Source of the DNA: Qipengyuania nanhaisediminis
GTDB taxonomy: Bacteria; Pseudomonadota; Alphaproteobacteria; Sphingomonadales; Sphingomonadaceae
Direction: 5' to 3'
NCBI RefSeq assembly: GCF_900115585.1
Contig: NZ_FOWZ01000003.1
Span: forward strand, 248,001 to 312,000
DNA: 64,000 bases
A model generated the notes under the pieces. It was not told where the DNA came from. It ran no database searches and saw only the letters and a list, made by a program, of their open reading frames with translations. The translations under genes were made by a program, and so were the position numbers. Below, piece after piece: positions 1-8,915 of the stretch. Each line of letters begins with the position of its first letter. The first letter of the stretch is position 1.

Positions 1-364
1 GGTGCGCGGCGGCCTGCTGAACCGAGTGGATCACCTCTGCCGGGGGGCAGGGCTTGGACAGGGCGGTGGCTTTGGGAAAGCGTTCGGCAACCTGTGCCGG
101 CGTGATCTGTCCGGAATGGAAGATGACCTGCACGTCCTCTGCCATCATCTGTTCGGCAAGCGGATAGACGATGCCGTCACCCAGCTGCACATCGAGGATC
201 GCGATATCGGGCTTGTTTTTCTGATAGGCCAGCATGGCGGAAGAGAGGTCGTCGTAGGGACCCTCCACCAGATATCCTGCTTCCGAAACGGTGTCGCATA
301 GGTCGTAGCCGACGATCAGTTCATCCTCGGCAACTAGTATGCGCAGTGGTTGTTGCTGTCCCAT
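1..364 (-). CDS. Single-domain response regulator (partial, runs off the left edge)
   Basis: A CheY-like receiver domain that would accept a phosphoryl group from a histidine kinase. The reading frame opens at ATG 364 behind a strong GAGGAG ribosome site and stays open to base 1, giving 121 residues without a stop. The acidic pair is at Glu13-Asp14, the phospho-acceptor in ILDVQLGDG is Asp58, the Ser of FHSG stands at position 84 and the conserved Lys of LSKP is Lys104, so all catalytic positions are intact. With the domain essentially complete at residue 121, the protein is probably a stand-alone receiver; an output domain beyond the edge cannot be excluded. It lies 64 bases downstream of the HhH gene on the same strand. 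The partner kinase is not in the window. Confidence 0.9.
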   Translation of the reverse strand, partial: MGQQQPLRILVAEDELIVGYDLCDTVSEAGYLVEGPYDDLSSAMLAYQKNKPDIAILDVQLGDGIVYPLAEQMMAEDVQVIFHSGQITPAQVAERFPKATALSKPCPPAEVIHSVQQAAAH

Positions 365-428
365 CCTGCTCTCCTCACGCGCGCTGACCCAATGGACTCA
401 ACGCGCACGGAAGAAAAGGTTCCCGCGG

Positions 429-908
429 TCAGGCGGTGGAGCCGTACTTCTGCTTGAACGCCTCGGTATCGCCGCCTGCCAGTAGCGCTGCCTGGCCGAC
501 CCAGTCATCGCGGCGGATGCGGCCCTGGAAGCGTCCGAGCTGTGCATCGACACGCTCGATTTCGGTATCGTCCCACGCCGCGATCTGGTCGAACCGCGTA
601 ACGCCGAGTTCGCCAAGCGTGGCGGCAAGCTTGGGGCCCACGCCCTTGATACGGGTCAGGTCATCGCCGCCGGTGCCCTTGGCGACGGAAGGGGTGGTCG
701 GCACGGCGGGATCCTTCGCCGCGGCGGGTGCGCTGTCGATCAGCGCGGCATTGCGATGGGCCTTGTCTGCGCCCTCGTCGAGCACGTCGCTCTTCGCGCC
801 GGTCACGCGGGTGCGCCGGGTAGAGCGGAAGAGATAGAAGGCAACGACGATACCGATCAGCAGTGCGACCAGTATCAGCGGCCATTGTTCGGCGACCAAT
901 TCGCTCAT
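429..908 (-). CDS. Membrane-anchored helix-hairpin-helix protein
   Basis: Protein of 159 residues with one N-terminal membrane segment (about residues 9-27), a basic stop-transfer stretch (RSTRRTR), a low-complexity Ala/Pro linker (about 40-80) and a C-terminal helix-hairpin-helix motif, LTRIKGVGPKL at about 84-94, followed by DQIAAW and a short acidic helix. The HhH resembles the domain annotated as a predicted 5' DNA nuclease or flap-endonuclease fold in many proteobacterial proteins; no catalytic acidic cluster of a real nuclease is visible. Its start overlaps the stop of the upstream 43-residue membrane protein by four bases (ATGA), so the two are translationally coupled. Topology suggests the HhH faces the cytoplasm, where it could touch DNA at the membrane (inference). 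Substrate and role are unknown. Confidence 0.85.
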   Translation of the reverse strand: MSELVAEQWPLILVALLIGIVVAFYLFRSTRRTRVTGAKSDVLDEGADKAHRNAALIDSAPAAAKDPAVPTTPSVAKGTGGDDLTRIKGVGPKLAATLGELGVTRFDQIAAWDDTEIERVDAQLGRFQGRIRRDDWVGQAALLAGGDTEAFKQKYGSTA

Positions 909-1036
909 GACGTTTCCTCTTGGCTTTGTTCAGTGGGGGAGGGATCGGGCGCGCGGCCCCAGATCACCCATCCGATGGCAAGGCCAAGCCCGTAGGCGGC
1001 CAGCATCAGGGAAGTGGTTTCCAGCCAGATCGGCAT
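905..1036 (-). CDS. 43-residue single-span membrane protein between OmpA and HhH genes
   Basis: A small reading frame of 43 codons, too short for usual cut-offs. The protein starts MPIWLETTSLMLAAYGLG, has one hydrophobic segment (about residues 5-26, ending in a GWVIWGRAP turn) and a polar tail rich in Ser, Glu and Gln. Its ATG (1036-1034) overlaps the TGA of the OmpA-type gene (1038-1036), and its own stop overlaps the ATG of the HhH gene, so it is flanked by coupled overlaps on both sides. That arrangement is the main support for it being real. Nothing identifies a function; a membrane adaptor between the two neighbours is a guess. Confidence 0.7.
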   Translation of the reverse strand: MPIWLETTSLMLAAYGLGLAIGWVIWGRAPDPSPTEQSQEETS

Positions 1037-1776
1037 CAGCGTGGTCCCGGCGTATCGACAGGGGTGGGGGTCACCGGCTCGATGCGGATGACGGAAAATT
1101 CGATGCGGCGATTGGCGGGATCGTCCGCTTCCAGCCCTTCGACAGGTTCGGCGGATCCGACCCCGCGGGCGCGCAACCCGTCGCGCGGAATGCCCCGGCG
1201 CACAAGGGCTTCCCGCACTGCACGGGCGCGATCCTGGCTGAGCGCAAGGTTCGTTTCTTCGCTGCCGCTGCGGTCGGTATGGCCGATGATCGCGATGATC
1301 GAGCCAAGACACGGGCGCAGCGCATCGGCCACTTCGCCAATCAGGATATTGCTGGTGTCGAGCAATGCGGCGCTGCCTTCCTCGAACCGGATGGAACGCG
1401 TGCGCAGCAGGGTTTCGACATCGTCCTGGCAGTGGAGCGGCTCGAAATCGATCTCTCCCGCCGAGGCATTAGCCCAGCCGTCTTCCCAGCTGATACCGCC
1501 GACGCCCGGCAATCCCGCGACCAGCTTGGCGGCGCGATCCCGTGTTCCTTCGTCGAGATTCTCGCCGCCCGAAAGCATGGGGTGACGGATCGGAGCGCCT
1601 TGCTTCGTTTCGAAACGCGCGGTGACCGGTTCGTAGCCCGCTTCGGCAATCGCGGTCTTCGCCCGTTCGTCGAGGCGCTGCGCCAGCGCTTCTGCGCCAG
1701 GCTGGCTGCCGACATAGCCGAGCGCCACGACGAGGGCGGCACCAAGAGAGATGGCAAGGGCTGGGCGGGCGTTCAT
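1036..1776 (-). CDS. OmpA-family peptidoglycan-associated protein
   Basis: Protein of 246 residues with an N-terminal signal or anchor (about residues 5-24), a middle BON-like region (residues about 30-115) and a C-terminal OmpA-like domain (about 120-235). The OmpA signature is clear: IIAIIGHTDRSGSEETN, then LSQDRARAVREAL and NRRIEF, the segments that hold the Asp and Arg that bind diaminopimelate in peptidoglycan. It should tether the envelope to the cell wall in the periplasm. It is the first gene of a coupled trio with a 43-residue membrane protein and a HhH protein and starts 64 bases after the VWA lipoprotein gene, so all may be one transcript. The pairing of an OmpA domain with a cytoplasmic HhH protein is unexplained. 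Confidence 0.88.
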   Translation of the reverse strand: MNARPALAISLGAALVVALGYVGSQPGAEALAQRLDERAKTAIAEAGYEPVTARFETKQGAPIRHPMLSGGENLDEGTRDRAAKLVAGLPGVGGISWEDGWANASAGEIDFEPLHCQDDVETLLRTRSIRFEEGSAALLDTSNILIGEVADALRPCLGSIIAIIGHTDRSGSEETNLALSQDRARAVREALVRRGIPRDGLRARGVGSAEPVEGLEADDPANRRIEFSVIRIEPVTPTPVDTPGPR

Positions 1777-1840
1777 GACATCCGCCTTCTAGCCGCGCGC
1801 CGCAGGGGTGCAAGGCCCACGGCGCGCGCTATGCGCAGAC

Positions 1841-3487
1841 TTACGTCTGGGCTTCGGCCGTGCGGGCGAGTTCGACGAATTCCTGCCGCCAGAAATCACG
1901 CTGACGCCCGGCAAGGCGGACCACATCGTCCCAGGAATAGTCGGCGAGAAGCTCGTCGCCGCGCAGTTTCTGGCCATAGGCAGCCACGGCTGCGGCAAAA
2001 GCGAAATCTCCCTGCGGCAGGCGCTGTGTGGCCAGTCGCTTGGCAGGCAGGCGATACTGTAGCAGTTTCGATTTGGAGCCGCCCGGAAGCTTATAGCGCA
2101 ACTGGACGAAGGCGGCCTCGTTCGCATCGCCCGCCTTGGCTTTGCCGCGATTGCCTGCATAGCGGCGCTCCCCGATCCAGCCCTTCGCGCCCGTGGGGAT
2201 CACTTCGTAAAGCGCCGTCACCTGGTGACCGGCACCGATATCGCCTGCATCGACCCGATCGTTTGCGAAATCCTCTTCCCGGAGCGCTCGGTTCTCATAT
2301 CCGATCAGGCGGTACTGGCTGACGACCGCGGGATTGAATTCGACCTGAATCTTCACGTCCTTGGCGATGGTGAAAAGCGTCGAGCTCATTTCGTCGCGCA
2401 GCACCTTCTTCGCTTCTAGCGCGCTATCGATATAGGCGTAATTGCCGTTACCGTGATTGGCGATCTGCTCCATCATGGCTTCGTTGTAATTGCCGGTCCC
2501 GAAGCCGAGCGTGGTCAGCGTGATGCCGCTGTCGCGTTTCTTCTCGATCTTGTCGATCAGGGCATCGGTGTCCGACATGCCGACGTTGAAATCGCCGTCG
2601 GTGGCGAGGATCACGCGGTTGACGCCGCCCTCGATGAAGCCCTGCTCCGCCATGGAGTAGGCGAGGTCCAGTCCGGCCGCGCCAGCGGTGGAGCCGCCTG
2701 CGCCCAGCCGGGCAAGCGCCGCGCGCACCTTGGCAGGATTGCTGGTCGGCTCGAGCACTACGCCGGTGGAGCCGGCGTAAACGACGATGGAAACCTTGTC
2801 GTCGCGGCTCATTTCAGAGGCGAGGCCGGACAGCGCGCGCTTGACCAGAGGCAGCTTGTCGGGGCTGTCCATCGAACCCGATACATCGACAAGGAACACG
2901 AGGTTTGCCGCCGGGCGTTCGCTACGCGGCAGGTCGTATCCCCGCAGGCCCACGCGGACCAGCTTGGCCTCCTCGTTCCAGGGGCTGGCCGCCGTGCTCA
3001 GCGTCACCGAGAACGGCTTGCTGCGATCTGCGGGCGCAGCATAGTCATAGCGGAAGTAGTTGATCATCTCCTCGGTCCGCACGGCATCCTGCGGAGGCAG
3101 CTGGCCCATCGTCAGGAACCGGCGCGCATTGGCATAAGCACCGGTGTCCACGTCGACCGAGAAGGTCGAAACCGGCTCATTGGCGGTGACCCTGATCGGC
3201 GAGACTTCTTCTCCGGCGTAGCGTTCGCGGTCTTCGGGCGGGATCATCATGTCGTGATCGCCAATCCAGGGCGCGGCCACGGAAACCGGTGGGGGAGGGG
3301 CCATGGCCATCTCCGCGCTTTCGTAAGCCACGCCCATCTCGGCAGGTGCTTCGATGTCGACTGTCGTGACGCGCTCGTGCTTTTCGCTGCCATCCTTGAC
3401 GCCTTCACACCCGGCGAGGGCCATCATGAGGGCGGCAGTCGAAACGAAGGCAAGCGAGCCTCCGGCCATGCGGGTTGTGTTGTCCAT
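1841..3487 (-). CDS. VWA-domain lipoprotein, YfbK-like
   Basis: Protein of 548 residues: a lipoprotein signal peptide with lipobox LAGC (Cys27), a conserved VWA-associated N-terminal region (about 90-190), a von Willebrand factor A domain beginning about residue 194 with the metal-site motif DVSGS (Asp201, Ser203, Ser205) and later ATDGDFN, and a C-terminal domain like that of the YfbK/DUF3520 family (from about 370). VWA domains bind partners through a divalent metal; the partners here are unknown. The ATG at 3487 is preferred because GGAGAGG sits at proper spacing before it; an in-frame GTG at 3502 lies upstream of that site. A 19-base palindrome 29 bases upstream may regulate it. Anchored in the outer or inner membrane facing the periplasm. 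Confidence 0.9.
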   Translation of the reverse strand: MDNTTRMAGGSLAFVSTAALMMALAGCEGVKDGSEKHERVTTVDIEAPAEMGVAYESAEMAMAPPPPVSVAAPWIGDHDMMIPPEDRERYAGEEVSPIRVTANEPVSTFSVDVDTGAYANARRFLTMGQLPPQDAVRTEEMINYFRYDYAAPADRSKPFSVTLSTAASPWNEEAKLVRVGLRGYDLPRSERPAANLVFLVDVSGSMDSPDKLPLVKRALSGLASEMSRDDKVSIVVYAGSTGVVLEPTSNPAKVRAALARLGAGGSTAGAAGLDLAYSMAEQGFIEGGVNRVILATDGDFNVGMSDTDALIDKIEKKRDSGITLTTLGFGTGNYNEAMMEQIANHGNGNYAYIDSALEAKKVLRDEMSSTLFTIAKDVKIQVEFNPAVVSQYRLIGYENRALREEDFANDRVDAGDIGAGHQVTALYEVIPTGAKGWIGERRYAGNRGKAKAGDANEAAFVQLRYKLPGGSKSKLLQYRLPAKRLATQRLPQGDFAFAAAVAAYGQKLRGDELLADYSWDDVVRLAGRQRDFWRQEFVELARTAEAQT

Positions 3488-3515
3488 TTTATTCCTCTCC
3501 ACGATTCGCTCTCCC

Positions 3516-3534
3516 TATGTGATGTTATTACATA
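3516..3534. promoter_or_regulatory. Palindromic operator candidate upstream of the VWA lipoprotein
   Basis: TATGTGATGTTATTACATA is an inverted repeat of two 8-base arms (7 of 8 positions paired) around a GTT centre. It lies 29 bases upstream of the VWA start codon, within an AT-rich patch where the promoter should be. Such symmetry fits a dimeric repressor or activator. The regulator is not identifiable from the site alone. Confidence 0.4.
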
Positions 3535-3678
3535 AATTGAGGCATCAACAAGGCAAGAATGTGGCGAAAATGGGGCAAGAGTCAATCCAAGTGTGCGTTG
3601 AGGGCAGCGCGAAGCGCCCTTGACGAGTTCTAAATTGCTGATTTTATGGAAGTATTGAGAAATGAGGCAGAGTGGGCC

Positions 3679-5175
3679 CTATTCGGGCGTTTCTGCCTTA
3701 TTTCTCTTGAACAGGACCCGATCTTCGGGCCCGAAGCCGCGTTTCCAGATCACAAAACCATAAGTGAGCAGGATCGCCGGCACGCCAAAGGCGAGTTCTG
3801 CCCACTCGGGAAGCTGCGTCGCCAGCCAGCCGACGAGCACCGCCGGGGCGACCGCGTAGAGCAGTGCCCAGCGCCAATTGTTGATCGGGTGGCCGAGGAT
3901 GCGGGTCAGCAGCAGCGCCTTAACGAGGCTTGCGACACCGAGCGCGATCATCAGGGCGAGCGCAGCTGCGGCGGCCTTGAAGGGTTCGCCATAGCCGAGC
4001 CGTTCGACCAGCATGATCAGCGTAATGGTCAGCGCCGCCTGGAATGCGATGGTCCCGACCGAGATAGCGAGGTTGCGGCCGCGAGCGACGTAGATCAGCA
4101 CGGCTTCGGACACGACGGCGGTTGCCGCCACGACCTCTGCCGCAAGCAGGAACGCCAGCGCACCCGTACCGCCGACGAATTCGGGTCCGACCAGGCCCAT
4201 CACCGCTTCGCCAGGTACGCCCAGCGCCAGTGCGATTCCCGCCTGTGCCGCGATGATCCAGAACCCGACCTGGCAGACCTGCTTGGCAATGGCCGCATAG
4301 TTCTTAGTCTTCAGGTTCTTGGTGATCACCGGCCCCAGGATCGGCTCGAAACTGGTCTTGAGCTTTTGCGGCAGGCTCGCGACCTGCTGGGCAATGTAAT
4401 AGACGCCGACTGCCGCAGGCGCGGCAAACAGGCCGAGGATGAAGATATCGAGGCGGCGCGTTCCCCACTCGATGGCATCGGCCGTCGCCAGCGGCAGTGC
4501 CCGGGCCGTCACCTTGCGCATATATCCGAGTTCCGGACGCCAGTGTTTCGGCGGCCCGTAGCTGCGGAAGAAGGCGTAGAGGCCGGTGAAAAGGCCCGCG
4601 TAGATCGAAACCAGATAGGCGAGCGAGAGGCCGGAATCCGACAGGGCCGGCACGAAATAGAAGACACCGGCCATGATCGAGATCGTCCATGGCTCGACCA
4701 CGGCCCGTGCGCGGACGGTGGTGGCGATATCGTATTTGTACGCCTGTGCCGCCAGGACGATCTCCGTCAGGGCGTAGCCGGGGATGGCCAGCACGATCAG
4801 GCGGTCCAGTTCCGTGAATTCTCCGCTCGGGAAAAGAGGCGCGGGAACCAGCCAGAAGAACGCGGCTGCCAGCGCGGAAAAGACGATTGCCAGCAACATG
4901 CCGTCGTAGACGAGGTTTGCAGGATGCGTTCCCTCCTCGCCATCGGCCAGTCGCTGTGCGAGCCCGCGCTTTTCGCCCATCGAACACATCAGTGCGACGA
5001 GTTCGACCACGACGAGAGCCGATGCAAAGCGGCCTAGCGCCTCGGGGCCGTAGAGGCGACCGGCGATGAACAGGAACGGCAGGCGCGCCAGCAGGCGCAG
5101 CAGGAAGCCGATGAAATTCTGCCTTCCGCCCTTGGCGATGGCGGTCAGGTCTTCGTCATTTCCAGCGGCAGTCAT
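3679..5175 (-). CDS. Wzx/MATE-like polysaccharide flippase
   Basis: An integral membrane protein of 498 residues with about 12-14 predicted membrane spans and the layout of the oligosaccharide flippase (Wzx/MurJ/MATE-like) superfamily: an N-terminal FIGFLLRLLARLPFLFIAGR segment, an amphipathic loop with the basic stretch LPQKLKTSF in the middle, then a second six-helix half. It probably moves a lipid-linked sugar across the inner membrane. No glycosyltransferase lies near it, so the substrate is unknown. Its ATG overlaps the gpsA stop by four bases, making it the third gene of tsaD-gpsA-flippase. The C-terminal tail (KRGFGPEDRVLFKRNK) is basic and cytoplasmic. Confidence 0.82.
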   Translation of the reverse strand: MTAAGNDEDLTAIAKGGRQNFIGFLLRLLARLPFLFIAGRLYGPEALGRFASALVVVELVALMCSMGEKRGLAQRLADGEEGTHPANLVYDGMLLAIVFSALAAAFFWLVPAPLFPSGEFTELDRLIVLAIPGYALTEIVLAAQAYKYDIATTVRARAVVEPWTISIMAGVFYFVPALSDSGLSLAYLVSIYAGLFTGLYAFFRSYGPPKHWRPELGYMRKVTARALPLATADAIEWGTRRLDIFILGLFAAPAAVGVYYIAQQVASLPQKLKTSFEPILGPVITKNLKTKNYAAIAKQVCQVGFWIIAAQAGIALALGVPGEAVMGLVGPEFVGGTGALAFLLAAEVVAATAVVSEAVLIYVARGRNLAISVGTIAFQAALTITLIMLVERLGYGEPFKAAAAALALMIALGVASLVKALLLTRILGHPINNWRWALLYAVAPAVLVGWLATQLPEWAELAFGVPAILLTYGFVIWKRGFGPEDRVLFKRNKAETPE

Positions 5176-6164
5176 CCCGCGTCGCCCTGTTCGGCCTTGA
5201 GCGGCCGCGCGAGGATGCCTTCGACCACCGACTTTGGCTCGTCTCCCTTAAGGAGGTCGTAGACGGCCGTCACGATCGGCATGGCGACACCCTGGCGCGC
5301 GGCAAGTTCTACGAGCACGGGCGCGGTGTGCGCGCCTTCTGCCACGGTGCGCCGGTCGCTCATCAACGTGTCGGCGCTTTCCCCTTCGCCCAGCGCCTTG
5401 CCGAGCGAGAAATTGCGGCTGGAGGTGGAAGAGCAGGTGAGCACGAGATCGCCGAGCCCGCACAATCCGGCGAGCGTTTCGGCCCGCGCGCCAAGCGCCT
5501 CCCCGAAGCGCAGCATTTCGGCATAGCCGCGGGCAATCAAAGCCGCGCGCGCGTTCTGGCCAAGGCCGAGGCCGTCCACCACGCCGCAGGCGATCGCCAG
5601 CACGTTCTTCACCGCGCCGCCGATCTCGGCGCCAACGACATCGTCGGAATAATAGGGCCGGAAGGCAGGCCGTGCGATAAGCGGGGACAGGCGGTCCCAC
5701 TGCTCTGCACCGCCGCCGCACGCGAGCGTCACGGCGGTCGGCAATCCTGCGGCGACCTCATGCGCGAAGGTGGGGCCGGAAAGCACTGCAATCGCGCTGT
5801 CCGGGGCCGTCTCTTTCGCCACGTGGTTCATCAACCTGCCGCTGCCAGCCTCGATCCCCTTGGAACACAGCACCAGGTCGGACGGATGCGAGGGCATAGC
5901 CGCAAGGACCGACCCCATGTGCTGGGCCGGCGTCACCACGAGCAGCGCATCGAGAGCCGCCATTTCGGCAAGATCGCTGGTGGCGGTGATCCGCTCGTTC
6001 AGGCTGGCGCTCGGCAGGTAGAGCGAGTTGGTGTGCGCAGAATTGATCTCGTCGACCAGTTCTTCCTCGCGCGCCCAGATTTTCACCGCACGGCCATCGC
6101 TCGCCAGCATCTGTGCCAGTGCCGTGCCCCAGGCACCGGCTCCGAGAACCCCTACGCTGCTCAT
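5172..6164 (-). CDS. gpsA: Glycerol-3-phosphate dehydrogenase [NAD(P)+]
   Basis: Reduces dihydroxyacetone phosphate to sn-glycerol 3-phosphate, the backbone of phospholipids, in the cytosol. The 330-residue length is usual. The N-terminal Rossmann motif [13 protein letters not shown] (residues 5-17) binds NAD(P)H; LCSKGIE and [13 protein letters not shown] are family signatures, and the catalytic Lys is in [22 protein letters not shown] and [12 protein letters not shown] mark the substrate-binding helical domain. ATGA overlaps link it to tsaD upstream and to the flippase downstream, so lipid precursor supply shares a transcript with tRNA modification. Very secure. Confidence 0.98.
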   Translation of the reverse strand: MSSVGVLGAGAWGTALAQMLASDGRAVKIWAREEELVDEINSAHTNSLYLPSASLNERITATSDLAEMAALDALLVVTPAQHMGSVLAAMPSHPSDLVLCSKGIEAGSGRLMNHVAKETAPDSAIAVLSGPTFAHEVAAGLPTAVTLACGGGAEQWDRLSPLIARPAFRPYYSDDVVGAEIGGAVKNVLAIACGVVDGLGLGQNARAALIARGYAEMLRFGEALGARAETLAGLCGLGDLVLTCSSTSSRNFSLGKALGEGESADTLMSDRRTVAEGAHTAPVLVELAARQGVAMPIVTAVYDLLKGDEPKSVVEGILARPLKAEQGDAG

Positions 6165-7201
6165 GCTTTCACTCCTGCACCGCGCACTGGCTCTGCCTGC
6201 GGATCGAGCGGCCAGCGCGGGCGCGCGGCAATATCGAGCGGGTCGGGCTGGAAGTCATGCATGGCGAGCCTTTCGACACCGGCCCAGGCGATCATCGCGG
6301 CATTGTCGGTGCACAGCTTGGGCGGCGGAGCGGTGAAGCGCATCGAATGGCGCTCGGCCAGTTCCTCCAGCGCCGCGCGCACCGTCGCATTGGCAGCCAC
6401 GCCGCCAGCAACGACCAGCGTATCGGTACGGCCCATTGCCTCCAATGCGATGGATAGCCGGTCGATCACGCAGTCGACGGCCGCCTTCTGGAAGCTGGCG
6501 GCGATGTCGGCTGCGGCATATGTCCCGGACTGGTGGGCGCGCATGACCGCGCTCTTGAGCCCGGCAAAAGAGAAATGCGGCTCGCCGCTGCCGACCATGG
6601 GGCGGGGCAGGGGGACTGCGCTTTCATCGCCCTCTTTCGCGAGCCGTTCGACAGCCGGGCCGCCCGGAAATCCGAGGCCCAGGATCTTTGCAGTCTTGTC
6701 GAATGCCTCGCCCAGGGCATCGTCGATGGTGGTGGCAAACCGGCGATATTCGCCGACCCCGTCGACGCGCAGGATCTGGCAATGACCACCGGAAACGAGC
6801 AGCAGGGCGTAAGGAAATGCCAGCTCTGCGTCGGCAAGGCGCGCGCTCAGCGCGTGACCTTCCAAATGGTTGATCGCGATCAGCGGCGTATCGCTCGCCA
6901 TGGCAAGTGCCTTGGCACTCACGAGGCCGACCATGACGCCGCCGATCAGGCCGGGTCCCGCCGTGGCGGCAATCGCATCGCAATCGGCCAGCGTTACGCC
7001 TGCATCTGCAAGCACGCCCTCGATCATGGGGGCGAGCCGTTCGGCATGGGCGCGCGCGGCGATTTCCGGCACCACGCCGCCGAAGGGCGCGTGTTCCTCG
7101 TCCTGCGAGGCGATCCGCTGGGCGATAATGCGCCGCTCGCCATCGACCAGCGCGGCTGCGGTTTCGTCGCAGGAACTTTCGATGCCGAGAACGAGCGTCA
7201 T
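6161..7201 (-). CDS. tsaD: tRNA N6-adenosine threonylcarbamoyltransferase
   Basis: Transfers the threonylcarbamoyl group from TC-AMP to A37 of ANN-decoding tRNAs (t6A), together with TsaB and TsaE, which are not in this window. The protein has 346 residues. The ASKHA ATP-binding fold opens with [14 protein letters not shown], and the metal ligands of NHLEGH are His112 and His116. [17 protein letters not shown] and the C-terminal [12 protein letters not shown] complete the family signature. It starts 48 bases from the divergently transcribed hemC and leads a tight operon with gpsA and the flippase. Confidence 0.98.
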   Translation of the reverse strand: MTLVLGIESSCDETAAALVDGERRIIAQRIASQDEEHAPFGGVVPEIAARAHAERLAPMIEGVLADAGVTLADCDAIAATAGPGLIGGVMVGLVSAKALAMASDTPLIAINHLEGHALSARLADAELAFPYALLLVSGGHCQILRVDGVGEYRRFATTIDDALGEAFDKTAKILGLGFPGGPAVERLAKEGDESAVPLPRPMVGSGEPHFSFAGLKSAVMRAHQSGTYAAADIAASFQKAAVDCVIDRLSIALEAMGRTDTLVVAGGVAANATVRAALEELAERHSMRFTAPPPKLCTDNAAMIAWAGVERLAMHDFQPDPLDIAARPRWPLDPQAEPVRGAGVKA

Positions 7202-7249
7202 AACTTCGCTTTCCCTTAGCGGTCTCGCTCGCTAGGGCAAGCCGCCGAT

Positions 7250-8179
7250 ATGCCAGACACGTCCATCCTTCGCCTTGGAACCCGCCGTTCGCCGCTTGCC
7301 ATGGCGCAGGCAGAGGAGGCCCGCGCCCGGCTCTGCGCCGCCCATGGCTGGGATGTCGGCGCGGTCGAACTGGTCCCCGTGATCGCCAGCGGCGACAAGA
7401 TACAGGACCGCCCGCTCGCCGAAATCGGCGGCAAGGCGCTGTGGACGCGCGAACTCGACCTGTGGCTCGCCGAAGGGCGTATCGATGCCGCCGTGCACTC
7501 GATGAAGGATGTAGAGACCATCCGTCCCGACGAGATCGCCATCGGCGCGATCCTGCCGCGGGCGGACAAGGCCGATGTCTTGCTGGGCGCCGCGTCCCTC
7601 GCGGATATACCGGTGGGCGCGAAGGTCGGCACCAGTGCGCCGCGCCGCGCCGCCCAATTGCTTCACGCACGGCCCGACCTCCAGGTCGTGGGCATTCGCG
7701 GCAATGTGGCGACGCGCATGGCAAAGCTCGAGGCTGGCGAGGCGGATGCGACTTTTCTGGCTGCAGCGGGCCTTTCCCGTCTCGGCGAAGACAATGTCGG
7801 CACGAGGCTCGACCCCGAAGTCTGGCTTCCGGCACCGGCACAGGCGGCAATCGGTATCGAATGCAGGGCCAGCGACGAGCGCACGCGCGACGCCTTGGCG
7901 CAGGTAAACCACGCTGAAAGCCGTGACGAGGTGCTTGCCGAACGTGCTTTGCTCCAGGGCCTCGGCGGCACATGCCACAGCCCGATTGCCGTCCTCACCA
8001 CCCGCACCGGTGATCGCCTGACCATGCGCGCAGCGATCTTCAGCCCGGATGGCAGCCAGCGCGTGGAAGGCACTGCCAGTTTCGCTTGCGACGACCTTGC
8101 GGCACCGGGCGAGTTGGCGCGCACGCTGCTGGACGATGCACCGCCGGAAGTTGCGGCCAATTTCGGACATATGGAATGA
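7250..8179 (+). CDS. hemC: Hydroxymethylbilane synthase (porphobilinogen deaminase)
   Basis: Polymerises four porphobilinogens into linear hydroxymethylbilane in haem synthesis. The protein has 309 residues, the normal length. LRLGTRRSPLAMAQA begins the fold, HSMKDVE (about 83-89) holds the catalytic Asp, GTSAPRRAAQL and IRGNVATR carry the substrate-binding arginines, and Cys242 in LGGTCHSPI is the attachment point of the dipyrromethane cofactor. It overlaps hemD by the ATGA arrangement at 8176-8179, so the product is probably handed straight to HemD. Divergent from tsaD with a short shared promoter region. Confidence 0.98.
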   Translation: MPDTSILRLGTRRSPLAMAQAEEARARLCAAHGWDVGAVELVPVIASGDKIQDRPLAEIGGKALWTRELDLWLAEGRIDAAVHSMKDVETIRPDEIAIGAILPRADKADVLLGAASLADIPVGAKVGTSAPRRAAQLLHARPDLQVVGIRGNVATRMAKLEAGEADATFLAAAGLSRLGEDNVGTRLDPEVWLPAPAQAAIGIECRASDERTRDALAQVNHAESRDEVLAERALLQGLGGTCHSPIAVLTTRTGDRLTMRAAIFSPDGSQRVEGTASFACDDLAAPGELARTLLDDAPPEVAANFGHME

Positions 8180-8868
8180 CCTGCCGGGTCTTCGTCTTTC
8201 GTCCCGAGCCGGGCCTATCGGTTACGCTGGAAACGGCGAAGGCGCTTGGGCTGGACGTGAAGGGCTGCCCGCTCTTCAAAGTGAAGCCGGTGGAATGGGG
8301 CACGCCCAAGGCGGATGACTATGACGGGTTGCTCGTCGGCAGTTCGAATGTGTTCCGGCACGGCGGCACCCACCTCACGCGGCTGACTTCCCTGCCGGTC
8401 TACGCGGTCGGCGAAGCGACTGCCGAAGGCGCACGCGAAAAGGGCTACATGGTAGCGCGCACGGGCTCCGGCGGGCTGCAGGCCCTGCTCGACACAATGA
8501 AGCCGGGCGAGCGCCACATGCTGCGTCTTGCGGGCGAAGCGCATGTCGAGCTGCAGGGGCCCGAGGGAATGAAGCTGGATACGCGCATAGTCTATCGCAC
8601 ACAGCCGCTCGATGTCTCCGCCGAGATCGCCGACCTGATGCGGTTGGGCGGCGTGGTCCTGCTCCATTCGGGTGAAGCTGCCAAGCGGCTTTTCGAAGAG
8701 TGCCAACGCCTTGAAATCGACCGCTCGAACCTCGTTCTCGCCGTATTGGGACCAAGGATTGCAGAGCTTGCAGGCGACGGCTGGAAATCCATCCACATCG
8801 CAAACCAGCCACGCGATGCGGAGCTACTGGCCTTGGCCGAGCAATTGTGTCAGACCATGTCCAATTGA
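8176..8868 (+). CDS. hemD: Uroporphyrinogen-III synthase
   Basis: Closes and inverts ring D of hydroxymethylbilane to give uroporphyrinogen III. HemD proteins are poorly conserved, so the call rests on the two-lobed layout (VFVFRPEPG at the start, DGLLVGSSNVFRHGG, YAVGEATAEGARE, LRLAGE, VLLHSGEAAKRLF, ILGPRIAELA-type end) and on the position directly after hemC. The reading frame could extend upstream, but ATG 8176 overlaps the hemC stop and yields 230 residues, the family length. Next comes the Mic60-like gene after 47 bases. Confidence 0.93.
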   Translation: MTCRVFVFRPEPGLSVTLETAKALGLDVKGCPLFKVKPVEWGTPKADDYDGLLVGSSNVFRHGGTHLTRLTSLPVYAVGEATAEGAREKGYMVARTGSGGLQALLDTMKPGERHMLRLAGEAHVELQGPEGMKLDTRIVYRTQPLDVSAEIADLMRLGGVVLLHSGEAAKRLFEECQRLEIDRSNLVLAVLGPRIAELAGDGWKSIHIANQPRDAELLALAEQLCQTMSN

Positions 8869-8915
8869 TATGGCGCCCTTTATGAGAGGCGCCCGGGGTC
8901 GCGGATTGGAGTAAG

